Shown: positions 23,921 through 33,263, counted from the first letter of the stretch. The stretch is DNA of 64,000 bases from Pseudomonas tensinigenes (GCF_014268445.2 NZ_CP077089.1:3403501-3467500), one strand, 5' to 3'. The notes: a model not told the origin generated them from the letters alone. Made by a program: numbers and translations.

Positions 23921-26176
23921 TCAAGTGAAGGTGTGTCGGCTCATGGGCAGGCTGCGCACCCGCTGACCGGTTAGCCTTGCCACCGCGTTGGCGACGGCGG
24001 GCGCGACCGCTGGCAACGGCGGTTCACCGATGCCACCCATTTTTTCGCCACTCTCGACCACACGCACATGGACCCGAGCCATCCGCGCAGGCGGCAGGAT
24101 CGGATACAAGTCGTAGTTGCGCGCCCGGGGTTTGCCATCAATCCACACGGCTTCTTCCACCAGGGTTTGCGACAGCCCCAGCGCCACGGCGCCATTGACC
24201 TGAGCCTCGACAATCGCTGGGTTGACGATGCTGCCCGGGTCAATCGCCTGCCAGATGTCGTGCACCTTGACCTGGCCGTTCTCGATGGACACCTCGGCGA
24301 TCACCGCCGTCTCCGTACCGAACGGCGAAGCCATGGCCACGCCGCGCGCACGTCGGCTGCCATCCTCGGCGGTAAACGGCCCACGCTTCCAGCCGCCCGA
24401 CAGTTCAGCCACCGCTTGCAGCAGCGTGGTCAGGCGTTTGTTGTCACGCAGCAGATGCAGGCGCAGGTCAAACGGGTCCTTGCCGCCCTTGTCAGCCAAT
24501 TCATCGAGGAACGATTCATAGAAGAAGTCGTTGAGCGAATTGCCCACCGAACGCCAGTAACCGAGCATCGCCGGGCCTTTGACGTAGATCTGCGCGATGC
24601 GTTTGTTGGGGATCGCATAGGTTTTGCCTGACAACCCTTCAAGCGCTGTGGGGTCGAGTTTTTCACCCTGTTTACCGGCGAGGGCTTCGGTCGGGCCTTC
24701 GGTGGCACTGATCGCTTCGATTGCCAGCGGCCAGCCGTCGTTGTCCAGCGCGGCGCGGAAATTCACTGCAGCAACGGGACGGAGCACGTCACGCAGGAAC
24801 TCTTCTTCGCGGCTCCAGATCAGTTTGACCGGACGTCCAACCGCTTTCGCCAGCGCGATCGCTTGCGGATAGGGACTGGCCGAGTCGTAGAGAAAATGCC
24901 GACCAAAGAACCCGCCCAGCAGCGGCGAATGCAAGGTGATGCGCGAAATATCGAGGCCCGTACGCTTGGCGATATCCGCGCGGAACATGTCCGGCGCCTG
25001 ATTCGGCAGCCAGACTTCCAGCGAACCGTCCGGATTGAATCGGGCCAGTGCCGAAGGCGGTTCCAGTTGACCGTGGTTCAGGTATTGGTTGTGGTAAGTG
25101 GCGTCGATGCGGGTCTTGGTTTCCTTGAGAATCGCCGCCACGTCGCCTTCGTTTTCATCATCCTTGGCCGGGCCTTTGTCTTCAGCGAGGCGCTTGAACC
25201 AGGCATCGCTGGAAAAGTCGGCGGGCATCGGCCGCACTTTGCTCTCGGCCGTTGGCTCTTGCCAGTCGACCTGGATCGCCTCGACCGCACGTTTGGCGTG
25301 CCACCAGCGCTCGGCGACCACCGCCACTGCACCCGGCAGACGGTGCACGGAATGCACGCCTTTCATGGCCTTGACCTGCTCTTCGTTGCGCAGGTTGCCC
25401 ACGGTCATTCCCAGGCGCGGGGCGTGTTGCACGGCAGCGTGGAGCATGTTGTCGACCTTCAGGTCGATGCTGTACAGCGCCTTGCCGGTGGACTTGTCGT
25501 AGGCATCGAGGCGCTTCACCGGTTTGCCGATCCAGCGGAACTGGCTCGGATCACGCAGTTGCACCGAAGCCGGATCGGGAACCGGCAGATCCATCGCCCG
25601 CTCAGCCAGTTCACCGTAGGCCAGCGAGCGGCCCGACTTGGCATGCACGACTTTGCCGGGCTCGGTGCTCAACTCGCTCACCGGCACGCCAAGTTGCTGC
25701 GCGCCCGCCTGCAACAGCATGGCGCGGGCGAGGGCGCCGAGGCGACGCATGACCGGGTAGCTCATGCGCACCGACATGCTGCCGCCGGTGATGCGCATGC
25801 CGTTTTCCAACACTACATAGGCTTCGCCGGGCGGCGCGGCTTCGACTAGGAAGGTCGCCGGGTCGGCATCCAGTTCTTCACCGACAATCTGCGCCATCGC
25901 CGTGAACGTGCCTTGTCCGCCTTCCATAAACGGGCAGAGCAGACGCACGCGGTTGTCCGGACGGATCTCGAGAAACGCCGGCACCTGCGTGCCGCGTTCG
26001 GCCGTCGCCGCTGCAACGGCAGCTTGCACGCGCGTTGTACCGAGCGGCAGACCGAAACCGAGGACCAGCGCGCCGACGGCCGTACCGGTGAGAAAACGTC
26101 TGCGCGATACATTGATCGGTTCGCGCAGGTCCAGTGCTGAGGCTTGCAGTGAAGGGTCGATTCGAACGTTCATCAC
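23921..26176 (-). CDS. Molybdopterin-binding subunit of periplasmic dehydrogenase (IorB-like)
   Basis: This is a 751-residue large subunit of the xanthine oxidase family, of the isoquinoline 1-oxidoreductase/aldehyde dehydrogenase type. A Tat signal (SRRRFLTG, near residues 24-31, then a hydrophobic run) sends the folded enzyme to the periplasm. The molybdenum cofactor domains fill the rest, and the catalytic glutamate is expected in GGIGEPPLPAVAPA near the C-terminus. The start overlaps the 2Fe-2S gene stop by 4 bases, so the two subunits are coupled. No FAD subunit is present; the cytochrome c next door replaces it as electron acceptor. Substrate is probably an aldehyde or N-heterocycle, not resolvable here. 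Confidence 0.92.
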   Translation of the reverse strand: MMNVRIDPSLQASALDLREPINVSRRRFLTGTAVGALVLGFGLPLGTTRVQAAVAAATAERGTQVPAFLEIRPDNRVRLLCPFMEGGQGTFTAMAQIVGEELDADPATFLVEAAPPGEAYVVLENGMRITGGSMSVRMSYPVMRRLGALARAMLLQAGAQQLGVPVSELSTEPGKVVHAKSGRSLAYGELAERAMDLPVPDPASVQLRDPSQFRWIGKPVKRLDAYDKSTGKALYSIDLKVDNMLHAAVQHAPRLGMTVGNLRNEEQVKAMKGVHSVHRLPGAVAVVAERWWHAKRAVEAIQVDWQEPTAESKVRPMPADFSSDAWFKRLAEDKGPAKDDENEGDVAAILKETKTRIDATYHNQYLNHGQLEPPSALARFNPDGSLEVWLPNQAPDMFRADIAKRTGLDISRITLHSPLLGGFFGRHFLYDSASPYPQAIALAKAVGRPVKLIWSREEEFLRDVLRPVAAVNFRAALDNDGWPLAIEAISATEGPTEALAGKQGEKLDPTALEGLSGKTYAIPNKRIAQIYVKGPAMLGYWRSVGNSLNDFFYESFLDELADKGGKDPFDLRLHLLRDNKRLTTLLQAVAELSGGWKRGPFTAEDGSRRARGVAMASPFGTETAVIAEVSIENGQVKVHDIWQAIDPGSIVNPAIVEAQVNGAVALGLSQTLVEEAVWIDGKPRARNYDLYPILPPARMARVHVRVVESGEKMGGIGEPPLPAVAPAVANAVARLTGQRVRSLPMSRHTFT

Positions 26177-26628
26177 GCGTCTCCCTTGCCGGCCAGCTCA
26201 TGCATGGCGGCATGAATCGCGTTGTAAGTGCCGCAGCGGCACAGATTGACCATCGCCGCCTCGATCTGCGCATCACTCGGCTTGGGGTTTTGCTTGAGCA
26301 ACGCGGTGGCGGCCATCACTTGCCCGGACTGGCAGTAACCGCACTGCGCGACTTGCAGATCGACCCAAGTCGACACCACCCGTTTGCCCACGTCATCGCT
26401 TTCGATGGCTTCAATGGTGGTGACCTCGCGGCCGACCACACCCGCCACCGGCGTGACGCACGAGCGCACCACATTGCCGTCCACCAGCACGGAGCAGGCG
26501 CCGCATTGCGCCAGCCCGCAGCCGTACTTGGTCCCGGTCATGCCCAGGTCATCGCGGATCACCCACAGCAAGGGCGTATCGGCGTCGGCATCGACCTGAT
26601 AGGTCTTCTGGTTGATTCGTAGTTCCAT
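26173..26628 (-). CDS. 2Fe-2S subunit of molybdo-dehydrogenase (IorA-like)
   Basis: This is a 151-residue small subunit with two [2Fe-2S] clusters. The plant-type site GCGLAQCGACSVLVDG plus a later RSC is in the first half. The second cluster sits in QCGYCQSGQ and LCRCGTYNAI in the helical C-terminal domain. It relays electrons from the Mo centre to the cytochrome. It is the first gene of the four-gene operon 2Fe-2S, Mo subunit, cytochrome, XdhC, and follows an AraC regulator by about 80 bases on the same strand. It has no signal of its own and presumably travels with the Tat-exported large subunit. Confidence 0.93.
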   Translation of the reverse strand: MELRINQKTYQVDADADTPLLWVIRDDLGMTGTKYGCGLAQCGACSVLVDGNVVRSCVTPVAGVVGREVTTIEAIESDDVGKRVVSTWVDLQVAQCGYCQSGQVMAATALLKQNPKPSDAQIEAAMVNLCRCGTYNAIHAAMHELAGKGDA

Positions 26629-26705
26629 GATTCACCCGCTGATCATCGGTTGACGTGCATTGTTATGAGCGGTGACACGCGGCGAGGCGCATCACCGTTT
26701 TTCGT

Positions 26706-27638
26706 TCAATTCGCTACTGTGCCCAGGGCTTCTGCTTCAAATGGCTGCCCGCGCAGAAGGGCGATGTCACGACTCGGCGCGGTGCCGAACAGGCGGCCAT
26801 ATTCGCGGCTGAACTGCGAAGGACTTTCATAGCCGACCGCAAACGCCGCCCGCGAAACGTCGAGGCGCTCGACCAGCATCAGCCGCCGCGCTTCGTTGAG
26901 CCGCAGCCATTTCTGGTACTGCAGCGGACTCATGCCAGTGAGCTGACGGAAATGATGGTGAAAGGTTGGCGCGCTCATCTGCACTCTCGCAGCCAGATCG
27001 TCGATGCGCAGGGCATCGGTGTAGTTGACCTTGAGCCAGTCAATCGCTTTGGCGATGCGATAACCCTGACCATCGACGGCCGTGATCTGCCGCAGCCGCG
27101 CGCCTTGGTCGGTGTGCAGCAGCCGATAGTGGATTTCGCGCAGAATCAGCGGCGCCAGCACCGGGATCGCCTCGGGTTCATCGAGCAATGCCAGCAGGCG
27201 ATCAAGCGCGCCCTCCAGCGCAGACGACAGGCTGCCAATCGCGGCGCCCGTGCCCGTTGCTGGCTGCCGCTTGGCCGGCAAGCCGCTCTTGGTGATGACT
27301 TCGGCGAGCATGCTCACATCCAGTTTCAGCACCAGACCGACACAGGGCTGTTCGGGACTGGCAAGCGTCACTTCGGAGTTGGCGGGCAGGTCCAGCGACG
27401 TCACCAGAAACCGTGACGGGTCATAGCTGTAACCCTCACCACCGACCCACAAGCGCTTTTCACCGCGACCGACGAGAATCAGGCTGGGTTCGATCATGCA
27501 CACCACGGGCGGTGCTGGTTGGTCGCGACGAAACAGCGACAAGCCGGGTATGGCCGTGGCGAAGTCACCCGGCGCGCTCACGCGCGGGTCGATGTTCACC
27601 GCCAAAGGCGATTCCTCGGGCAGAGGGGTTGGGATCAT
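26706..27638 (-). CDS. AraC-family regulator with AraC_N domain
   Basis: This is a 310-residue transcription factor. The N-terminal two-thirds is an AraC_N-type sensing domain (about residues 25-185). The C-terminal double helix-turn-helix (about 205-300) includes IDDLAARVQMSAPTFHHHFRQ and AAFAVGYESPSQFSREYGR. It lies just upstream of the molybdo-dehydrogenase operon on the same strand and divergent from the NepI-like transporter gene. It could control either. A GCATTC/GAATGC dyad sits in the divergent gap. The effector is not known. Confidence 0.9.
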   Translation of the reverse strand: MIPTPLPEESPLAVNIDPRVSAPGDFATAIPGLSLFRRDQPAPPVVCMIEPSLILVGRGEKRLWVGGEGYSYDPSRFLVTSLDLPANSEVTLASPEQPCVGLVLKLDVSMLAEVITKSGLPAKRQPATGTGAAIGSLSSALEGALDRLLALLDEPEAIPVLAPLILREIHYRLLHTDQGARLRQITAVDGQGYRIAKAIDWLKVNYTDALRIDDLAARVQMSAPTFHHHFRQLTGMSPLQYQKWLRLNEARRLMLVERLDVSRAAFAVGYESPSQFSREYGRLFGTAPSRDIALLRGQPFEAEALGTVAN

Positions 27639-27723
27639 GTCGGGTCACTCCTGTTGAGCGAACTCTAATGCGCGCGCGAGACGTTTCCTATCCATCACCC
27701 TGCATCGCCAGAGGATCAGGCAA

Positions 27724-27740
27724 GCATTCAAGAGGAATGC
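27724..27740. promoter_or_regulatory. GCATTC-AAGAG-GAATGC dyad in AraC/MFS gap
   Basis: A perfect 6-bp inverted repeat with a 5-base spacer lies about 86 bases above the araC-type start and about 128 bases above the transporter start. It is a candidate operator for the AraC regulator; binding is inferred from position only. Confidence 0.4.
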
Positions 27741-27868
27741 ACTAGGGAAGGGCCGGATTGACCGGGAGAATGTGTCTATCTGTTTCAGGGGCGGTGCCAG
27801 GATGGGCGACACACTGCTTGCCCCTGCGCATCACATCCACCCGTTTTTTCGCATCACAGGTCGTTCCA

Positions 27869-29083
27869 ATGACATTTCCTTCTACAGATCCTTCCAAAAA
27901 AACAGGCGGCTGGAGCGCCGTGCTGGCCATGTCGCTGGCCGCATTCGCTTTGGTCGCTTCAGAATTCATGCCGGTCAGCCTGCTGACGCCGATTGCGGCA
28001 GACCTGCACATCACCGAAGGCCAGGCCGGGCAGGGCATTTCCGTGTCCGGTGCCTTTGCCTTGATCACCAGTCTGTTGATCGCCTCGGTCGCCGCGCGCG
28101 TCGAACGCAAGAAATTGCTGCTGGGCCTGACCTTGCTGATGATCGTCTCCGGTACGGTCGTCGCGGTCGCGCCGGGTTATCCGTCATTCATGGTTGGGCG
28201 CGCCTTGATCGGGATCGCGATTGGCGGTTTCTGGTCACTCTCGGCAGCGACTGCAATACGTCTGGTGAAGCCTGAACAGGTTTCGCGAGCGCTGGCCATC
28301 GTCAATGGCGGTAACGCGCTGGCCACGGTTATCGCCGCTCCGGCGGGCAGTTTTCTTGGTTCGCTGATCGGCTGGCGTGGCGCATTCTTCTGTGTGGTTC
28401 CGGTCGCCGTGCTGGCCGCTGTCTGGCTGCTGATCAGCCTTCCGTCGTTCAAGGCCGAGCGCCAGGCCGGTAGCGGCAACGTTCTGCGGCTGATGAAGCA
28501 ATTGCCCGTCGCCTTGGGTATGGTCGCCGTCAGCGTCTTTTTCATGGGCCAGTTCATGCTGTTCACCTACCTGCGGCCCTTTCTTGAAGGCGTGACGGGC
28601 GTCAGTGTTTCAACGTTGTCCTTGATGCTGCTGGGGCTGGGACTGGCCGGTTTTATCGGCACCTTTCTGATCGAACGGTTTATGGGGCGCGGCCTCTACC
28701 GCACGTTGACCGTCATCCCGCTGATCATGGCGGCCATCGCGCTGGCGTTGGTCAGCTTCGGCAAATCACCGGTGCTCACCGCCATGTTGCTCGGACTCTG
28801 GGGACTGGTTGCCACGGCCGCGCCGGTCGGCTGGTGGACATGGCTGGCGCAGACGCTGCCGGATGATGCGGAAGCCGGAGGCGGCTTGCTGGTGGCGATT
28901 GTTCAACTGGCGATCGCGGGAGGCGCAATCATTGGTGGTCTGGCTTTTGATTTGAGTGGTTATAAAGCTACGTTCGAGCTTAGCGCCGCGGTGTTGGTTG
29001 TCGCGTCTGTGCTGGCCTGGCTGGCGGGGCGCAATGCCACGGAGGTTCATCTTGTCGAGGCGAATACGCCGGCGGGAGCTTGA
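27869..29083 (+). CDS. MFS efflux transporter, NepI-like
   Basis: This is a 404-residue 12-helix major facilitator transporter of the DHA1 drug:proton type, resembling NepI, the purine ribonucleoside exporter of E. coli. It has VASEFMPVSLLTPIAADL in TM1, a loop 2-3 motif ARVERKKLL, and WWTWLAQTLPDDAEAGGG in the C-terminal half. The start at 27869 gives the family length; the earlier in-frame ATG at 27758 would add a non-membrane tail. It is transcribed divergently from the AraC regulator, which is the likely controller. Natural substrate not known. Confidence 0.85.
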   Translation: MTFPSTDPSKKTGGWSAVLAMSLAAFALVASEFMPVSLLTPIAADLHITEGQAGQGISVSGAFALITSLLIASVAARVERKKLLLGLTLLMIVSGTVVAVAPGYPSFMVGRALIGIAIGGFWSLSAATAIRLVKPEQVSRALAIVNGGNALATVIAAPAGSFLGSLIGWRGAFFCVVPVAVLAAVWLLISLPSFKAERQAGSGNVLRLMKQLPVALGMVAVSVFFMGQFMLFTYLRPFLEGVTGVSVSTLSLMLLGLGLAGFIGTFLIERFMGRGLYRTLTVIPLIMAAIALALVSFGKSPVLTAMLLGLWGLVATAAPVGWWTWLAQTLPDDAEAGGGLLVAIVQLAIAGGAIIGGLAFDLSGYKATFELSAAVLVVASVLAWLAGRNATEVHLVEANTPAGA

Positions 29084-29197
29084 TGCCCATCTGAAATTGG
29101 GCGAGTGTAGAACGTCAGTTTTCAGCATCTGTACTGGCGCAGCTCGTTGACCCAATAAAGCCAGACTTGACCGAGTCTTCGATCGCGAGAATTGACG

Positions 29198-29219
29198 GTG
29201 CCCGCGGTTAAGCGGGCAC
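29198..29219. terminator. Hairpin between MFS gene and TonB receptor gene
   Basis: GTGCCCGC (29198-29205) pairs with GCGGGCAC (29212-29219). On the plus strand a weak TGCTTTCT follows. It lies between the convergent stops of the transporter and receptor genes and can serve both. Confidence 0.65.
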
Positions 29220-29254
29220 TGCTTTCTATATGGGAAAAAGGCCTACACGCCTGC

Positions 29255-31645
29255 TTACCACTTGTAACTCACTTTCGCGGTAACCTCGCGACCCGGGTTG
29301 TAGAAGTTCGCTGTGCCGGAACCGACCACGTGCTGCTCATCCAGCAGGTTGCTGACGTTCACCGCAAGGTCGGTGCCCTTGGCGATCTTGTAGTTGAACG
29401 CGGCGTCGAACAGCGTGGTGCCATCGCTTTTGCCGGAGTTGGCGGCATCGAAGTAATAAGAACCGACGTAGCGCGCCCCCAAGCCAACGCTGACATCAGT
29501 GCTTGGCACGTCGTAGTAACTCCAGAGCGAAGCGGAATGCTTGGGTGCCGTGGCGAACTCATTACCCTTCAGGGAGCTGCCGTCGTACAACGAACCGCGC
29601 TGTACCTCGGACTCCATATAGGAATAACCACCGATCAGGCTGAGGTTCTGCGTCACCTGCGCTTTCGCCTCCAGGTCGAGGCCACGCGCCCGCGACTCGC
29701 CCACGGTCTGTTGCTCAATGATGCCGCTCGGCAGCACCACAGCGATGGTGACGTTTTCCTGAGTCAGGTCATAAACGGCTGCGGAGAACAGTGCGTCCAT
29801 CCCCATCGGCGCATACTTCACGCCCACTTCGTACTGCCGGCCCGTCTGCGGTGTGACGCCAACCTGCGGCGGCGAGACCGATTCCACCATGCTGATATAA
29901 GTGGACACCTCGTCGTTGACGATATAGGTCAACGCACCTCGGTAGGAGGTTTCGGAGAAAGTGTCTTTCTCTGTGGATTGCAAACCTTTGCTGGTCAGGT
30001 CCATCGAGTCGTTGCGCACACCGCCGGTGACGATGAAACGCTCGTAGAACGACAGGTTCTGCTGAAGGAATACGGCCTTGGTGGTCGCGTCTCGCTTGTT
30101 GACGGCATACGGCGCGATTGAGCGTGAAACGCCTGTAAACACGGGGTTTGCAATGTCAATCGAGGTCGTCGGGGCGTAGACCGAGCTTTCCTTGGTGGTC
30201 GAATCGAGGTACTCCACGCCCACCAGGCTGCTGCTGTCGATGTTCTCGAAGCGGGCATCGTATTGCAGCATCAGATTGCCGTTGAACTGGTCGGCTTCGG
30301 TATCTGTTCCAAACTGATAGCGGTCAACGGTAGTACCGACACGTGCGGCGCTGTCGCTGAGGTAAACGTAGCCAAAATCATCGGTCAGCTTGCTGTAACG
30401 CAGATTGCTGCGCAGCACGAAGCCGTTGTCGAAATCATGGGTGACGTTACCGCTGAGGCTGGTGCGCTCGGCATCGTGAAAGTTGTAGCTGGGCTCGCCA
30501 TAAAACTTGCTGCGGTCGTATTCCTTGTCCAGCGGATAACCGCCACTGTTGGGCGAACTTTCGGTTTTCAGGTAGTCCAGAATCATCGTCGCCGACGTGT
30601 AATCCGTCGGTGCCCAGGTCAGGCCACCCATAAACAACTGGTTATCGTCCTGCGAGTGATCGTACTCGCGGTCGCTGTTTTGGCCTTTGGCAGTAAAGCG
30701 CCCAGCGAGGGTTTTCTCGTCGTTCAGCGCATCCCCGACATCGATGCCTGTCTCGACATGGTCAAACGAACCGTAGGTCACATAGCCCTGGCCAAACTGC
30801 TCGAAGCGCGGCTGTTTGCTCACGAAGTTTACCGAGCCGCCAGGGTCCGCCGGGCCAAACAGAGTGGAGTTGGCACCACGCAGAATCTCGATGCGCTCAT
30901 AAGCGAATGGATCTTCGCGTACGCCGCGCATCGAACTCAGGGTCAAGCCGTCACGGTAGGTGGTGGCCTGGAAGCCGCGGATCTGGAAATAGTCGTTGCG
31001 GTCATCCGTACCATAGAAGTCAGTGATCACGCCGGGCGTGTATTGCAGCGCCTCTTCCGTGGTGCTGACGCTGCGTTGCTCCATTTCCTTGTTGGTAACA
31101 ACTGATACCGATGCCGGTGTATTGAGAATGCTGGTTGCCACTTTTCCGCCAACCCAGAGTTCCTTGGCGACCACCGAGTTGGCGTCGTCGTCGGCACTGA
31201 CCCTGACCTTGGCATTGATGATGAGGGGGGCAAGGCGGTAGTCCTCGACATCCGTTGCGTCGAGCTCGAGCGGGCCGGCGGTCTTTGCTTGAGGGACCAG
31301 CAGGTAAGCATCCGGGCCTTGCTGTTCGATCTGCAATTGGCTCCCCTGCAGCAACGATGACAGTGCTGCCGACGTATCGAGCGAGCCATTCACGCCAGCG
31401 GTGGTGCGGTTCACTACACTCGACGCGTCGAAGGAAAGACTGATGCCGGCCTCGCGCGCAAAGCGATCAAGCGCCGGCGCCAGTGGGCCCGCCGCGATAT
31501 TCCACTGCTTGACTTGATTGCTGTGGTCAGCGCTCGACGTTTGCGCCAGCGATGGCAATGCGTAGCTGCTGACGATCAAACCCAACATCGCGCCCTGCAA
31601 GGCACGATTCAAGGGATGGCGCTGTGAAACCGGGGACGAACTCAT
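29255..31645 (-). CDS. TonB-dependent siderophore receptor with STN signalling domain
   Basis: This is a 796-residue outer membrane receptor of the FpvA/FoxA class. A signal peptide ends near residue 35 (ALPSLAQ). An STN/secretin domain follows (about 48-105; WNIAAGPLAPALDRFAREAG), then the plug (about 165-280; VVTNKEMEQRS, PGSVNFVSKQP) and a 22-strand barrel ending in VSYKW. The STN domain lets the occupied receptor signal to FecR. The start at 31645 has GGAGCG 5 bases upstream. It is encoded downstream of fecR and sigma genes on the same strand, as in known cell-surface signalling sets. Which siderophore is carried cannot be told. Confidence 0.93.
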   Translation of the reverse strand: MSSSPVSQRHPLNRALQGAMLGLIVSSYALPSLAQTSSADHSNQVKQWNIAAGPLAPALDRFAREAGISLSFDASSVVNRTTAGVNGSLDTSAALSSLLQGSQLQIEQQGPDAYLLVPQAKTAGPLELDATDVEDYRLAPLIINAKVRVSADDDANSVVAKELWVGGKVATSILNTPASVSVVTNKEMEQRSVSTTEEALQYTPGVITDFYGTDDRNDYFQIRGFQATTYRDGLTLSSMRGVREDPFAYERIEILRGANSTLFGPADPGGSVNFVSKQPRFEQFGQGYVTYGSFDHVETGIDVGDALNDEKTLAGRFTAKGQNSDREYDHSQDDNQLFMGGLTWAPTDYTSATMILDYLKTESSPNSGGYPLDKEYDRSKFYGEPSYNFHDAERTSLSGNVTHDFDNGFVLRSNLRYSKLTDDFGYVYLSDSAARVGTTVDRYQFGTDTEADQFNGNLMLQYDARFENIDSSSLVGVEYLDSTTKESSVYAPTTSIDIANPVFTGVSRSIAPYAVNKRDATTKAVFLQQNLSFYERFIVTGGVRNDSMDLTSKGLQSTEKDTFSETSYRGALTYIVNDEVSTYISMVESVSPPQVGVTPQTGRQYEVGVKYAPMGMDALFSAAVYDLTQENVTIAVVLPSGIIEQQTVGESRARGLDLEAKAQVTQNLSLIGGYSYMESEVQRGSLYDGSSLKGNEFATAPKHSASLWSYYDVPSTDVSVGLGARYVGSYYFDAANSGKSDGTTLFDAAFNYKIAKGTDLAVNVSNLLDEQHVVGSGTANFYNPGREVTAKVSYKW

Positions 31646-31711
31646 TTTCTCGCTCCAAGAAAGGACATCGACAGACTGGCCTGTATTCCGGCCTTCCTTA
31701 GAGGTCGAACG

Positions 31712-31748
31712 ATAATGAGAAACCACCTCATTATTTTTTAGGTGGTTT
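31712..31748. promoter_or_regulatory. Overlapping inverted repeats between fecR and receptor gene
   Basis: Two perfect dyads overlap. ATAATGAG (31712-31719) pairs with CTCATTAT (31727-31734), and AAACCACCT (31720-31728) pairs with AGGTGGTTT (31740-31748). They cannot form at the same time. One may terminate fecR; the other has the GATAATGAG half of a Fur-like site. The region should also hold the ECF sigma promoter of the receptor gene. Confidence 0.5.
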
Positions 31749-31756
31749 TGATGGGC

Positions 31757-32737
31757 TCAGGTCGCAGCGGTCACGGTTACCCAGTAACGGGTTCGGTAAT
31801 CAATGTGCAAGCGCAGTGACTGCGCGATCAGTGCCAGAACCTGATCGTTGTCGGCGAGCTGGAAGGTGCCGGAAACTCGGCGATCCGCGACTTCTTCGGC
31901 GCAGCGCAATACCCCGGGGCGATAACGCGACAACTCCACGATGAAATCCTTGAGGCGCATATTGCGCGCACTGATCACGCCGTCACCCCAGCTCCACAAA
32001 TCGAGGCCTTTGTCGCTGAACGTTCGGGCGCCACCTGATGTAAACAGCAGCTGATTGCCTGCCTGGACGCTGCGGCTTGCAGCAGTTTGACTGGAGCCTG
32101 GGAACACCGTGACTGATCCTTCCTGAGCCGCGACAAGCGTGCCTTCGTCCAGCTCGCGTGCCAGAAAGCGCGAACTGTGAGCGCGCATGATCCCGTCACG
32201 TGATTGCACCCAGAACGGTCGCGCTTGCGGCGAGTGTTGGTCCGGGCCGACATTCACGATGATTTCACCCCGTCGCAGGATGATCAGGCGTCGCTGGGCG
32301 TCGAAATCGCTGTCGACGGCGCTATCGCTATTGAGCTGGATAAGGCTGCCATCATCGAGTTGGAAGCGTCGTTGCTCGCCGGTGCTGCTGCGCTGCTGCG
32401 CAAGCATGGCGGGTACGGGTGTGTAGTCCCGGCCGAGCCAGGCTGCCGTGCCAACGGTGGCCAATATGCCCAGTAGCTTCAGGCTGTCCCGCCGCCGCAT
32501 TCCCTGATGGCTGCCATCAAGGGTTTGTCGCGCCAGTTGAGCGGGTACGTCGGTAAATTCATCCCCAAGCGTTCCCACACGCTGCCACGCCAACACATGC
32601 TCTGGGCGCTGCTGCAGCCAGTGCTCAAAAGAGTGCTGTGTTTGTTCATCGGCTTGATTGAAGCGCAGGCGCACCAGCCATTGGATCGCCTGTTCAACAA
32701 TGGCCGGATCCAGCGCCTGCGGCTCAGGCCTCGACAT
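31757..32737 (-). CDS. FecR-type anti-sigma/sigma regulator
   Basis: This is a 326-residue single-span inner-membrane regulator. A cytoplasmic DUF4880-type helix bundle (residues 10-75; WLVRLRFNQADEQTQHSFEHWL) precedes a membrane segment (about 85-105) and a periplasmic FecR domain (about 115-300; RRFQLDDGSLIQLNSDS, RRGEIIVNV). It holds or activates the ECF sigma factor until the occupied TonB receptor signals through its STN domain. The start at 32737 overlaps the end of the sigma gene by 14 bases, so translation is coupled. A longer reading from 32803 lies inside the sigma gene and is rejected. Confidence 0.93.
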   Translation of the reverse strand: MSRPEPQALDPAIVEQAIQWLVRLRFNQADEQTQHSFEHWLQQRPEHVLAWQRVGTLGDEFTDVPAQLARQTLDGSHQGMRRRDSLKLLGILATVGTAAWLGRDYTPVPAMLAQQRSSTGEQRRFQLDDGSLIQLNSDSAVDSDFDAQRRLIILRRGEIIVNVGPDQHSPQARPFWVQSRDGIMRAHSSRFLARELDEGTLVAAQEGSVTVFPGSSQTAASRSVQAGNQLLFTSGGARTFSDKGLDLWSWGDGVISARNMRLKDFIVELSRYRPGVLRCAEEVADRRVSGTFQLADNDQVLALIAQSLRLHIDYRTRYWVTVTAAT

Positions 32738-33239
32738 AACGCAAGTGATAGCAGTGTTGCAGGGCCGTGGCCAGGTCGCGCTCAATCGTCGCCCGGGAAA
32801 CACCGAGCTTTTCGGCTATTTGCGCGCATGTCAGACCGTCGAGTCGGGCGAATAAAAACGCTTGGCGAACCCTTGGTTTAAGCAAACTGAGCATGCGGTC
32901 TATGCGCTCCAGCGCATCAAGAATCAGCAGCCGGCTTTCTTCCGAGGGAACCTCGTGTTGAGGCAGCAACGTGACGCTTTCCAGGTAGGCACGCTCGAGT
33001 TCGCGACGACGATACTGATCAATCATCAGTCCGCGGGCGATACTGCTCAAATAGGCACGTGGTTCGCGCAAGGGGCTGGTCTGACGGGATTTGAGCAGAC
33101 GTACGAAGGTGTCCTGCGCCAAATCTGCTGCGTTATCGCGACATCCAATGCGTCGGATCAGCCAGCCGTGTAACCACGAGTGGTGGGTGCGATAGAGCAG
33201 CCCTAGATCTGCAGTACCTAGCGTTTCATCGCTGCGCAT
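32724..33239 (-). CDS. ECF sigma factor, FecI-like iron-starvation type
   Basis: This is a 171-residue sigma-70 family factor of the FecI/PvdS group. Region 2 is at about residues 20-85 (GWLIRRIGCRDNAADLAQDTFVRLL, then EPRAYLSSIARGLMIDQYRR). Region 4 is at about 110-165 (LLKPRVRQAFLFARLDGLTCAQIAEKLGVSRATIERDL, seen as separate helices). The start at 33239 has GGGGA 5 bases upstream and gives normal length. A candidate Fur box lies 25-43 bases before the start. It should direct transcription of the TonB receptor gene when FecR relays the siderophore signal. Confidence 0.93.
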   Translation of the reverse strand: MRSDETLGTADLGLLYRTHHSWLHGWLIRRIGCRDNAADLAQDTFVRLLKSRQTSPLREPRAYLSSIARGLMIDQYRRRELERAYLESVTLLPQHEVPSEESRLLILDALERIDRMLSLLKPRVRQAFLFARLDGLTCAQIAEKLGVSRATIERDLATALQHCYHLRYVEA

Positions 33240-33263
33240 CGAATCCCCGGAAAGTACATGATT

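Noticed and set aside
24863..25849. 328-codon plus-strand open frame
   Set aside because: It lies opposite the molybdopterin subunit; no domain recognised.
29192..30121. 309-codon plus-strand open frame
   Set aside because: It runs through the MFS/receptor terminator hairpin and is antisense to the TonB receptor gene.
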